Source: Velamenicoccus sp964471325 (GTDB taxonomy: Bacteria > Omnitrophota > Gorgyraeia > Velamenicoccales > Velamenicoccaceae). Taken from it: a DNA stretch of 47,742 nt. A program made the translations under genes and the position numbers. Positions 40,565 through 47,742 of this stretch are shown here, piece by piece. Below the pieces are notes generated by a model. It made no database searches. It was not told where the DNA came from and saw only the letters and a program-made list of their open reading frames with translations. How positions within the stretch are numbered: the first letter of the stretch is position 1; each line of letters starts with the position of its first letter. The stretch lies in contig CAYYFL010000013.1 of the NCBI GenBank assembly GCA_964471325.1, positions 1 to 47,742 of the forward strand. The letters are read 5' to 3'.

Positions 40565-41631
40565 TCCGGAAGGAGACGGCAAAGATCATGGTTGTCGCCG
40601 GCGGTTCCGGGGGGCATATTCTGCCAGCTGTCGCTTTTTGCGAGGCCTTGGCGGACATGAACCGTCTGGCTCAGGCCGTTGTCTTCGTGACGTCGCGCAG
40701 CAAAGGATTGGAAGATCTTGTTTCGTCGACCGTCAGGACATATGTCCTTTCAAGCCGTCGCAGCGCGGGAGGGGTCTGCAGGTTGTTTTTCCAGGCGGCA
40801 TGGCTTTTGATGAAAGAGCGGCCCGATATCGTCGTAGGGTTTGGAGGTTATCTCACCGTGCCCTTCGTGTTCCTGGGAAGGCTCTTGGGCGCAAAGGCCA
40901 TGATCCATGAACAGAATGTTCTTCCGGGGAGGGCCAACAGGCTCCTGGGCGCCCTCGTCGCCCACAGGATCATCGTTTCTTTCGATCGCAGCAGGGCATA
41001 CTTCGGGAGGAGCGGTAGCAAGGTGTTTCTGGCGCGTTATCCCTTACGGAGGGCCCTGCAGCCTGTGGCGCGGCATGAAGCTCTCGCCCAGTTGGGTTTG
41101 CGCGAGGGGCTTTTTACGATCTTGGTCATTGGCGGCAGCCAGGGCGCCCACCGCCTGAATCAGGCGTTCACGGATGCCGTGCGTCTGAACAAGGACAGGG
41201 GGCGGTGGCAGGTCATCCATTGCAGCGGCGCCGCCGACTTGGATTTTGTGCGGCGTGTTTATGAGGAGCTCGGCGTGAAAGGCAAAGTGTTTGCTTTCCT
41301 CGCCCAGATGCACTATGCTTATTCTGTGGCGGATTTGGTTGTGGCGCGTTCAGGTGCCGGCTGTGTCCATGAGATGATGAGTTTCGGTCTTCCTTCAGTT
41401 CTCGTGCCGTATCCGCATGCAGGCCAGCACCAACTGGAAAACGCCAAGGTCCTTGCGGAAAAAGGGGCGGCCCTTCTTTTGGAAGAGAAGCGCTTGACTC
41501 CCGAATTATTGAGCGGTCTGCTTGGCCTTTTTGCCGAGGATACATTCAGGCGCAAGACGATGGCGGCGATCGCGCGCTCCCTGGGCGAAGCTTCTGAAAA
41601 TATGTCTGTGGCGGAGGCGGTCTTGGCATGA
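40561..41631 (+). CDS. murG: UDP-GlcNAc:lipid I N-acetylglucosaminyltransferase MurG
   Basis: Peripheral membrane GT-B enzyme that converts lipid I to lipid II. It has MVVAGGSGGHILPAVAF near the N-terminus, HEQNVLPGRANRLL, IGGSQGAHRLN at the second domain, and RSGAGCVHEMMSFGLPSVLV with GQHQLENA. GTG 40561 is preceded by GAGGAGG seven bases upstream and overlaps the ftsW stop, so I prefer it to ATG 40588. That gives 356 aa. The frame continues upstream through ftsW in another phase, but that part is not real. Confidence 0.94.
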   Translation: MIRKETAKIMVVAGGSGGHILPAVAFCEALADMNRLAQAVVFVTSRSKGLEDLVSSTVRTYVLSSRRSAGGVCRLFFQAAWLLMKERPDIVVGFGGYLTVPFVFLGRLLGAKAMIHEQNVLPGRANRLLGALVAHRIIVSFDRSRAYFGRSGSKVFLARYPLRRALQPVARHEALAQLGLREGLFTILVIGGSQGAHRLNQAFTDAVRLNKDRGRWQVIHCSGAADLDFVRRVYEELGVKGKVFAFLAQMHYAYSVADLVVARSGAGCVHEMMSFGLPSVLVPYPHAGQHQLENAKVLAEKGAALLLEEKRLTPELLSGLLGLFAEDTFRRKTMAAIARSLGEASENMSVAEAVLA

Positions 41632-42440
41632 AGAAAGCACGGGCTATCTTATTGTTTGTGTTATCGGGTTTTTTGTGTCTCGCCCCTGCGGCGCACGCCT
41701 ATGATTTTCTTGAGGAAAAGAGCACGCACTTCATTGTTTATTATGACAAGGGTGTCTCAAAAGATTTCGTGCGTACGGTCATTGATTATTCCGAGCGTTA
41801 TTACAATGAACTGACGCAGAGACTGGGCTTGGTTCGGTTCGATTACTGGACGTGGGACGAGCGGGCCAAGATATATCTCTATCCCGACCAGGAGACGTAT
41901 ATGAAAGAGTCGGGTCAGCCGAATTGGTCGGGCGGCGCCGCAGCTTATGAACAGAAGTCGATCTGGACGTTTCCGCGCGAGGCCGGATTTTTCGATTCTC
42001 TCCTGCCGCATGAGATCGGCCACATCATCCTGCGCGACGCGATCGGTTCCCGCCGCGTCCCCCTCTGGTTTGAAGAGGGGATCGCGTCGTACCTGGAGCA
42101 GGCCAAGAGATATGGCGCGGAAAAGACCGTATTGAATGCGATGCGCGACCAGACGTTCGTTCCTCTTAAAAACCTTTCGGCTATCGATACCTCCAGTCTT
42201 CAGGCGCCCGGCGCCGCCAATTTGTTCTATGCCGAGTCCGTCAGCGTCGTCAACTACCTGGTTGAAAAGTTCGGGGTGGAACGTTTCAGCTACCTGTTGC
42301 GCAAGATCAAGGAAGGGATGGATTTTAACGACGCCTTGGCCTATGCCTTTTTCGATGTTCGCAGTGTAGACGATCTTGGGAAGTCCTGGGAAGAATCTTT
42401 GAGGAAGAAACTTAAAGGGGCCCCGCAGGCCATCTTATGA
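41628..42440 (+). CDS. secreted HEIGH-motif metalloprotease-like protein (peptidase MA-like)
   Basis: A Sec signal peptide (residues 1-24, cut after AHA) is followed by a domain with the zinc motif H128-E-I-G-H132 and, about 17 residues later, WFEEGIASYLE with the likely third ligand (E149 or E150). This is the gluzincin arrangement of peptidase-MA-like proteins. The protein has 270 aa and is expected in the periplasm. No substrate can be told. It overlaps both murG and murC by 4 bp (ATGA each), so it is translationally coupled within the dcw operon, where no such gene is normally found. Confidence 0.85.
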   Translation: MKKARAILLFVLSGFLCLAPAAHAYDFLEEKSTHFIVYYDKGVSKDFVRTVIDYSERYYNELTQRLGLVRFDYWTWDERAKIYLYPDQETYMKESGQPNWSGGAAAYEQKSIWTFPREAGFFDSLLPHEIGHIILRDAIGSRRVPLWFEEGIASYLEQAKRYGAEKTVLNAMRDQTFVPLKNLSAIDTSSLQAPGAANLFYAESVSVVNYLVEKFGVERFSYLLRKIKEGMDFNDALAYAFFDVRSVDDLGKSWEESLRKKLKGAPQAIL

Positions 42441-43798
42441 CACCACGGCATATCCATTTCATCGGCATCGGGGGCATCGGCGTCAGCGGGATCGCGCAAT
42501 TGGCCATCAAGCATGGTCATGTGGTTTCCGGCTGCGACCTTAAGTCTTCGGCGATCACGCAGAAGCTTTCGCAGATGGGCGCCAAAATTTCCATAGGCCA
42601 CGAGGCTTCTCATGTTGCCGGGATCGATCTTGTCGTTTATTCCTCCGCCATCCGGCAGGAAAATCCGGAAATGGAGGAGGCCCGCCGCCGCGGTGTCCCC
42701 ACGAAGAGGCGCGCCGAGTTCTTGAGCGACCTGATGGCCGATAAGACGGTCGTCACGGTGACGGGCGCCCATGGAAAGACGACGACTTCTTCCTTGGCCG
42801 CGAAACTGTTGTTGACGGCGGGCCTGAGGCCGACGGTGGCCGTGGGCGGTATCTTGCGCGAGGACGGCGACAACATGAAATTCGGCGACAGTCCTTTCTT
42901 TGTGGCCGAGGCCGATGAAAGCGACGGGACATTTTTGTGCTATACCCCGACATATTCGATCATCACCAATATCGACAGGGAGCATCTGGACCATTATGGG
43001 ACGTATGAACATTTGGTCGAGGCGTTTGAGGTTTTTGTGGGCCAGACGAAACCCGAGGGATGCGTGATTTATTTTCGGGAGGATCCTGTTTTGGATATGA
43101 TCGTCTCCAGGAGCGGCGTCAGGGCCGTCACATACGGTTTTTCGCCGGAAGCCGATTTTTATCCCTTGAACATCTCTCTGGCCCGTTGCCGGATCTCTTT
43201 TGATTGCGCCACAGGTTCTGAAGTCCTTGGGCCCGTGGTCATGAACCTGGCAGGCAGGCATAATATCGCCAATGCCCTGGCCGTCGTGGCGCTGGGGCGG
43301 AGGCTGGGGTTGGATTTTAAAGTGATCCAAAAGGCGCTGGAAGGGTTCAAGGGCGTCGAACGCCGTTTTCAGTTCAAATATGAAACGACAGAACTCTCCG
43401 TGGTGGATGATTATGCTCATCATCCGACGGAAATTGCCGCGACGATCGAGGCCGCGAGATTATGCGCGCGTCACCGCGTCGTCGTTGTTTTTCAGCCCCA
43501 CCGTTTCACCCGCACCAAGCTTCTTTTGGACATGTTCCCAAGGAGTTTTGAAAAGAGCGACTATCTGGTGGTGACGGACATTTACAGCGCCGGCGAAGAT
43601 CCGCTGGAGGGGGTTTCGGCCCAGGGTCTGGCTGATCGCGTCAGGAGCGCGACACGCCTGTCCGTGGATTATGTCAGCAAGGAAAAGGTCGTCGAACATC
43701 TTAAAGGGCGTATCCAGAAGGACGATCTTGTGCTTTTTCTGGGGGCCGGCGATATCACCAGGTTGAGCGATGAATTTGCCAAGAGCTTTCAAAAATAA
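42437..43798 (+). CDS. murC: UDP-MurNAc--L-alanine ligase
   Basis: Adds L-alanine to UDP-MurNAc, the first stem-peptide step. It has HFIGIGGIGVSGIAQL (about 6-21), ATP-binding VTGAHGKTTTSSL (about 110-122), EADESDGTFL, NIDREHLDHY, DDYAHHPTEI and FQPHRFTRTK. At 453 aa it is of normal length. It overlaps the protease gene by 4 bp and murB by 29 bp. Confidence 0.96.
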   Translation: MTPRHIHFIGIGGIGVSGIAQLAIKHGHVVSGCDLKSSAITQKLSQMGAKISIGHEASHVAGIDLVVYSSAIRQENPEMEEARRRGVPTKRRAEFLSDLMADKTVVTVTGAHGKTTTSSLAAKLLLTAGLRPTVAVGGILREDGDNMKFGDSPFFVAEADESDGTFLCYTPTYSIITNIDREHLDHYGTYEHLVEAFEVFVGQTKPEGCVIYFREDPVLDMIVSRSGVRAVTYGFSPEADFYPLNISLARCRISFDCATGSEVLGPVVMNLAGRHNIANALAVVALGRRLGLDFKVIQKALEGFKGVERRFQFKYETTELSVVDDYAHHPTEIAATIEAARLCARHRVVVVFQPHRFTRTKLLLDMFPRSFEKSDYLVVTDIYSAGEDPLEGVSAQGLADRVRSATRLSVDYVSKEKVVEHLKGRIQKDDLVLFLGAGDITRLSDEFAKSFQK

Positions 43799-44672
43799 GG
43801 TCAAGAAAGGCGAGCTTCTGCGGCGCCACACGACATTCGGCATCGGCGGGGAGGCGCTGGGGTGGTATGAACCCGCAGATGCCCGGGAACTTTCTGATTT
43901 TTTAAGGCTCCTGCCGAAGCGTGCGGATATTTTTGCCATCGGCGCCGGCAGCAATCTTCTTGTCAAGGACGGCATGGTCAGGAAAATATTTATATGTTTT
44001 TCACGGCCCGCTTTTCGCAGGATCGTTGTTTCCGGCGACCGGGTGAGGGCGGGGGCCGGCATTTCTTTGGGAGCGCTTGTCAGGGCGCTGGCGGCCCAAG
44101 GCCTGACAGGGCATGAATTTTTGGCGGGCATCCCCGGGACTCTCGGAGGGGCGGTGGCGATGAACGCAGGCGCCAGGACCGTATTCGACGATCCGCGCAG
44201 TTACTGCGAGATGAAAAATATCGTGCAAGACGTTGACGTCATGGACCGGCGCGGCCGGATAAGGACGCTGGGCAAAGACAGGATAAAATTTTCTTATCGG
44301 CATTCTTCGCTGGGGCCGCTGTTTATTCTAGGGGTGTCTTTGAAGCTTCGCCGCGGCTCATCTGCCCGGAGCCGGAAAATGGCCGCAAAGATCCGGACGG
44401 AGAGGCGGGGGCGTCAGGAATGGTCTTACCCGAGCGCCGGAAGTTTTTTTAAGAATCCACGCGGCCTTGCCGCCGGCCGCCTGATCGATCTCTGCGGGCT
44501 CAAAGGTGTTTCTGTGGGGGGTGCCTGTGTCAGCTCCAAACACGCGAATTTCATCGTGAATAAAGGCGGTGCGACATACGGCGATGTCATGAAGCTCATG
44601 GAAATTGTCCGTAAAACCGTGTATAATCGTTACAAAATTCGTTTGCAGCCAGAGGTGAAAATTGTCTCTTGA
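43770..44672 (+). CDS. murB: UDP-N-acetylenolpyruvoylglucosamine reductase
   Basis: FAD enzyme that reduces the enolpyruvyl product of MurA to UDP-MurNAc. It has HTTFGIGGEALGWYEP, GAGSNLLVKDG, GIPGTLGGAVAMNAGA, FSYRHSSL, YPSAGSFFKNP with the catalytic serine, and the C-terminal LQPEVKIV. At 300 aa it fits the short type. The order murC-murB-ddl-ftsQ-ftsA is a common dcw arrangement. The start lies within murC. Confidence 0.95.
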   Translation: MNLPRAFKNKVKKGELLRRHTTFGIGGEALGWYEPADARELSDFLRLLPKRADIFAIGAGSNLLVKDGMVRKIFICFSRPAFRRIVVSGDRVRAGAGISLGALVRALAAQGLTGHEFLAGIPGTLGGAVAMNAGARTVFDDPRSYCEMKNIVQDVDVMDRRGRIRTLGKDRIKFSYRHSSLGPLFILGVSLKLRRGSSARSRKMAAKIRTERRGRQEWSYPSAGSFFKNPRGLAAGRLIDLCGLKGVSVGGACVSSKHANFIVNKGGATYGDVMKLMEIVRKTVYNRYKIRLQPEVKIVS

Positions 44673-45615
44673 TCCAGGACGTATCGGTGTCATGATGGGG
44701 GGGTGTTCTTCTGAGAGGGAGATATCCCTGAAGTCCGGCCGCGCCGTTGTCGGCGCCTTGCAGGAAGGCCGGTTTGATGTCGTCGCTCTGGACGTGCAGA
44801 GCGAGACGCAAGAGGATATCCGCCGGTTGGTCCGCGAGAATATGGTGGATGTCGTTTTTGTCGCCATGCACGGCGGGTTCGGCGAAGACGGTCGTCTTCA
44901 GGAGATCCTTGAAAAGATCCCTGTCCGCTATACCGGTCCCGGCGCTCAGGCCAGCCGTATGGCGATGGACAAGATCGTTTCCCGCCGCCGTTTTGCGCAG
45001 GCGGCTTTGCACGTGCCCCGTTCGGTAGTCGTCAGGAAAGGCCGGAGATATCCTTTGATGGCCGGGTGGCTCAGGGCGCCGTTTGTGGTCAAACCGTCAG
45101 CGCAGGGTTCCAGCATCGGCATCAGCTTTGTGGCCGGCCGCAAAGGCCTGCCGGGCGCGATCGCCGAAGCGCACCGTTACGGCGAAGACGTTCTTGTCGA
45201 AGAATTTATCCGCGGCCGCGAGCTGACGGTGGCTGTCGTGGATGACCGGCCCCTGCCGGTGGTGGAGATCCGGCCCAAAAAGGGCTTTTTTGATTTTGAG
45301 GCTAAATATCATAAGGGGCTGACGGATTATATTGTCCCGGCCCAGCTGGACCAGCGTCTGGCCGCGCGCATCCAGGCCGACGCGCTTAGAGCTTATCGGG
45401 CGCTGGGGTGCCGACATCTCTCCCGTGTCGACGTGATCCTGAAGGACGAGAAGACCCCTTATATTCTTGAAGTCAATACGATTCCCGGCATGACGGAAAC
45501 GAGCCTCCTGCCCAAAGCGGCGGCCGCGGCGGGAATGAACTTTGTCCAATTGTGCCGTTCTCTTGTCGAGATGGCCTGTGCCCAAGCAGCGGAACCGGCA
45601 ACAGCGTCCTGTTGA
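44662..45615 (+). CDS. ddl: D-alanine--D-alanine ligase
   Basis: ATP-grasp enzyme that makes the D-Ala-D-Ala dipeptide used by MurF. It has VMMGGCSSEREISLKSG (about 10-26), MHGGFGEDG, KPSAQGSSIGISFV, VEEFIRGRELTVAV and EVNTIPGMTETSL. The best start is TTG 44662, preceded by GAGGTG and overlapping murB by 11 bp; ATG 44692 would cut into the first conserved strand. At 317 aa the length is normal. Confidence 0.93.
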   Translation: MSLDPGRIGVMMGGCSSEREISLKSGRAVVGALQEGRFDVVALDVQSETQEDIRRLVRENMVDVVFVAMHGGFGEDGRLQEILEKIPVRYTGPGAQASRMAMDKIVSRRRFAQAALHVPRSVVVRKGRRYPLMAGWLRAPFVVKPSAQGSSIGISFVAGRKGLPGAIAEAHRYGEDVLVEEFIRGRELTVAVVDDRPLPVVEIRPKKGFFDFEAKYHKGLTDYIVPAQLDQRLAARIQADALRAYRALGCRHLSRVDVILKDEKTPYILEVNTIPGMTETSLLPKAAAAAGMNFVQLCRSLVEMACAQAAEPATASC

Positions 45616-45622
45616 TCAGCTC

Positions 45623-46423
45623 ATGGCGAAGAAAAAAAAGAATAGCAGTGATGGCGGGCCGTTTTTCCTTCTCGTGGTCCTGCCTTTGGCGGCCATTGTT
45701 CTTTCCGGCTGGGCGATCGCCAAAGGCGTCCATCATTATGTGACCACTTCCCATTATTTCAAGATCCGGGAGCTGCGTGCCGAAGGGATCGGCGACCAGC
45801 GGTATCTGGAGATGATCAAGAACGACGTGGTCGGCGTCAATATTTTTCGCGTGGATGCGGTCGATCTGGCGGGAAGGATCCAGAGGCGTTTTCCCAATTT
45901 TTATTCCGTGAGCGTCCGCCGCATTTTGCCGTCGCAGCTTCTGATCGTCGCCAAGGAGCGCCTGCCGGTTGTCTGGATCAAGAGAGACGTTTATTACATG
46001 ATGGATGCTAACGGTGTCGTTGTCGGAACGGCGCCCCTGGGCGAGACGCCGACGTTGCCGCTTTTGGCCGGCATGGACAGCAAGCTGGCCAGGCTTAAAA
46101 CGGGCGCGACTTATTCTTTCTCGGCCTTGCACAGGGCCCTGGTTTTGGCCAAAATCCTGAAAGCGCATGCCGCAGACATCCGCGAAGCCATCCCCGGCAT
46201 GTCCCTGTCCGTGATAAGCCTGGATGCGGCAGATCCGGAGGAATTGTCTTTTTATCTGAATCCGGCTATCGAGGTAAAAGTCGGAGACAGGAATTTCGAC
46301 AGCCGTATTTCGCTCTTGCCGGCGATTTTGAGGACGATCTCAAGCGATATGGGCCGCATCAAATATATCGACCTTCGCCCCAAGGAACCTGTAGTGGCCA
46401 CAAAGGACACCTCTAAACGATAG
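45623..46423 (+). CDS. ftsQ: cell division protein FtsQ
   Basis: Bitopic membrane protein linking early and late division proteins. A Lys-rich start (MAKKKKNSSDG), one membrane helix (about 14-32), a POTRA domain (about 45-115, KIRELRAEGIGDQRYLE and RFPNFYSVSVRRILPSQLLI), then the beta domain. ATG 45623 follows the ddl stop by 7 bp but has no clear Shine-Dalgarno. GTG 45578 inside ddl would add 15 basic residues and is a fair alternative. It has 266 aa. Confidence 0.88.
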   Translation: MAKKKKNSSDGGPFFLLVVLPLAAIVLSGWAIAKGVHHYVTTSHYFKIRELRAEGIGDQRYLEMIKNDVVGVNIFRVDAVDLAGRIQRRFPNFYSVSVRRILPSQLLIVAKERLPVVWIKRDVYYMMDANGVVVGTAPLGETPTLPLLAGMDSKLARLKTGATYSFSALHRALVLAKILKAHAADIREAIPGMSLSVISLDAADPEELSFYLNPAIEVKVGDRNFDSRISLLPAILRTISSDMGRIKYIDLRPKEPVVATKDTSKR

Positions 46424-46430
46424 GCATCTC

Positions 46431-47693
46431 ATGACCCTTTTAAATAAGGACAAAAAGAAGGCGCAGCGCAATGTCTTTTATGCCCTCGACATCGGCTCAC
46501 AGAAGATAACGCTCAGCAGTGCGCGCGTAGCGGCTGACCATGAACATCTCGAAGACGTTGTTTTGGAGAGCATGCCGGTCAAGGGGATTTTTAAGGGGGT
46601 CGTCAACGACTTGGCGCTTCTCTCGGACAGTATCCGTCAGGTCGCAAAGCGCATGGAAGCCCGCCAGGGACAAAAGATTTCGCGCCTGGCCCTCAGCATC
46701 AATGGGAATTATATCCAGGCCAGGCACAGCACGGCGGCCGTCGCTTTGGCGGAACGCGGCACGCGCACCATCACCAAAAGGGACGTGGATCGTCTCAATC
46801 AGCAGGCGCGCACGCTGGGATTGGAGCTCGATGAGCACCTTTTGCACGAGTATCCGCAGGGGTATTCCGTTGACCGCCATAATATGACGCTCAATCCGCT
46901 CGGTCTTCACGGCCGCAAGCTTCAGGAGGACCTGCTGTTGGTCTGCACGCCCGCCTCTTATGTGGAGAATATCGTCCGTGCCGTCGAGCATGCCGGTTGC
47001 GATGTCACGATGATCGTTTATTCCGGGATTGCGGCGGCCCAGGCCGTTCTCTCTCTGGATGAAAGGGACAAGGGGGCGATTTTGGTGGATGTGGGAGAGA
47101 CGTTGACGGGCGTCGTGGTTTACCAGGAAGGGGTCGTGCGGCATCTGGGCATCCTTTCGTTCGGCGGCAAGAATATTACGGAGATCGTCGCAAATTTTTG
47201 CCACGTTCCCTTGGCTTCTGCAGACGAAATCAAGAGGACGTCTTTGGAACTGACGGCAGAAGACGAGGAATCTGAAGAAGTGATGATCAGGTCGGATGAT
47301 GTCTACCGTTCCGTCAAGAAAACGGAGCTCGCCGGAGCCATTGCGCCGGAGATCGATAAATTCCTGGAACTCCTCAAGAAAGCGATCCTCGATAGCGGTG
47401 TCGAGAATGTTTCTTCTTTCGGTGTCGTCGTGGTGGGAGGCCTGAGCCTTTTGGAGGGATTGCTGGAGAGGATGGAACGGACGCTGGGGCTTTCGGTCCG
47501 GCTGGGTCTTCCGGGGGGAGGGGCGGGCCAGCTGGCTTTGTCTCAGGCGCCCCTCTATGCTTCAGCCGTGGGATTGCTGGAGATGCAACTCGAAGATTAC
47601 CGTCATTCCTGTTTTTTCCTTCAGGCCCGGCAAAAGGGTCCCTGGCGTAAACTCGCCGATTATCTGGCAGACCTCTATCACGATTATTTTTAA
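46431..47693 (+). CDS. ftsA: cell division protein FtsA
   Basis: Actin-like ATPase that tethers FtsZ to the membrane. It has phosphate-1 ALDIGSQKITLSSARV (about 18-33), the SHS2 region around GQKISRLALSINGNYIQARH, phosphate-2 GAILVDVGETLTGVVV, and VVVVGGLSLLEGL as the adenosine motif. The C-terminus (KGPWRKLADYLADLYHDYF) should be the amphipathic membrane-targeting helix. At 420 aa it is complete. ftsZ is expected next, beyond the window. Confidence 0.95.
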   Translation: MTLLNKDKKKAQRNVFYALDIGSQKITLSSARVAADHEHLEDVVLESMPVKGIFKGVVNDLALLSDSIRQVAKRMEARQGQKISRLALSINGNYIQARHSTAAVALAERGTRTITKRDVDRLNQQARTLGLELDEHLLHEYPQGYSVDRHNMTLNPLGLHGRKLQEDLLLVCTPASYVENIVRAVEHAGCDVTMIVYSGIAAAQAVLSLDERDKGAILVDVGETLTGVVVYQEGVVRHLGILSFGGKNITEIVANFCHVPLASADEIKRTSLELTAEDEESEEVMIRSDDVYRSVKKTELAGAIAPEIDKFLELLKKAILDSGVENVSSFGVVVVGGLSLLEGLLERMERTLGLSVRLGLPGGGAGQLALSQAPLYASAVGLLEMQLEDYRHSCFFLQARQKGPWRKLADYLADLYHDYF

Positions 47694-47702
47694 TGAGGGC
47701 AT

Positions 47703-47742
47703 GACTTAGCGAGCCGATGGCCGTAGGCGGTGAAGCTAAGTC
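47703..47742. repeat. palindrome at the window end, after ftsA
   Basis: GACTTAGC (47703-47710) and GCTAAGTC (47735-47742) are perfect reverse complements with a 24-nt partly self-complementary interior (GCCGATGGCCGTAGGC). The element may continue past the edge. It resembles the hairpin spacers elsewhere in this window. Confidence 0.6.

Overview
The window is a gene-dense chromosomal segment of a Gram-negative-type bacterium. Nearly all genes lie on the + strand; only a two-gene block (pncC, thpR) is on the - strand. MurE carries the DNPR motif of the meso-diaminopimelate-adding enzymes. There are one lipoprotein, a RodZ-like protein and a full dcw (division and cell wall) cluster. The gene set, the moderately GC-rich composition and the intergenic spacers packed with long palindromes suit an uncultured candidate-phylum bacterium such as Omnitrophota. 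That placement is an inference; no rRNA is present to test it.

Layout. (1) 1-4514: the end of an M29 aminopeptidase gene, an unrecognised 222-aa protein, then rpsO-pnp behind a strong promoter and a folded leader. (2) 4734-10200: ftsK, a rodZ-like gene, rimO, pgsA and pgpA, mostly overlapping. (3) 10201-12336: a hairpin-rich leader followed by a type II/IV secretion ATPase split into two genes, with the ATPase core first and the MshEN-type N-terminal part second. (4) 12551-13578, - strand: pncC and thpR. (5) 13632-18933: an FMN riboswitch with terminator ahead of ribBA-ribH-nusB-PHP phosphoesterase-ribD-ribE, a complete riboflavin operon with two RNA-related genes inside it. (6) 19073-24698: tRNA-Pro(CGG), a hairpin array, acylphosphatase, metallophosphoesterase, ligA, a lipoprotein, an MBL-fold hydrolase and xerD. 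(7) 24844-29760: a tRNA nucleotidyltransferase, a broken DUF503 (ylxP-like) gene, rbfA, nrnA, truB and ribF. (8) 29889-47742: the dcw cluster from a MraZ-box promoter: mraZ, a PilZ gene, rsmH, ftsL-like, ftsI, murE, murF, mraY, murD, ftsW, murG, a secreted HEIGH metalloprotease, murC, murB, ddl, ftsQ, ftsA. ftsZ is expected just past the right edge.

The proteins are mostly conserved housekeeping types. The unusual content lies in three places. First, the spacers contain several families of palindromic or foldback elements. One 58-bp copy appears to have disrupted the DUF503 gene, and another, flanked by inverted repeats of about 34 bp, carries the rbfA ribosome-binding site. Second, the secretion ATPase is split and permuted. 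Third, the dcw cluster carries two extra genes: a PilZ protein with intact c-di-GMP-binding motifs and a secreted zinc-protease-like protein. No CRISPR array, prophage or transposase gene is seen.
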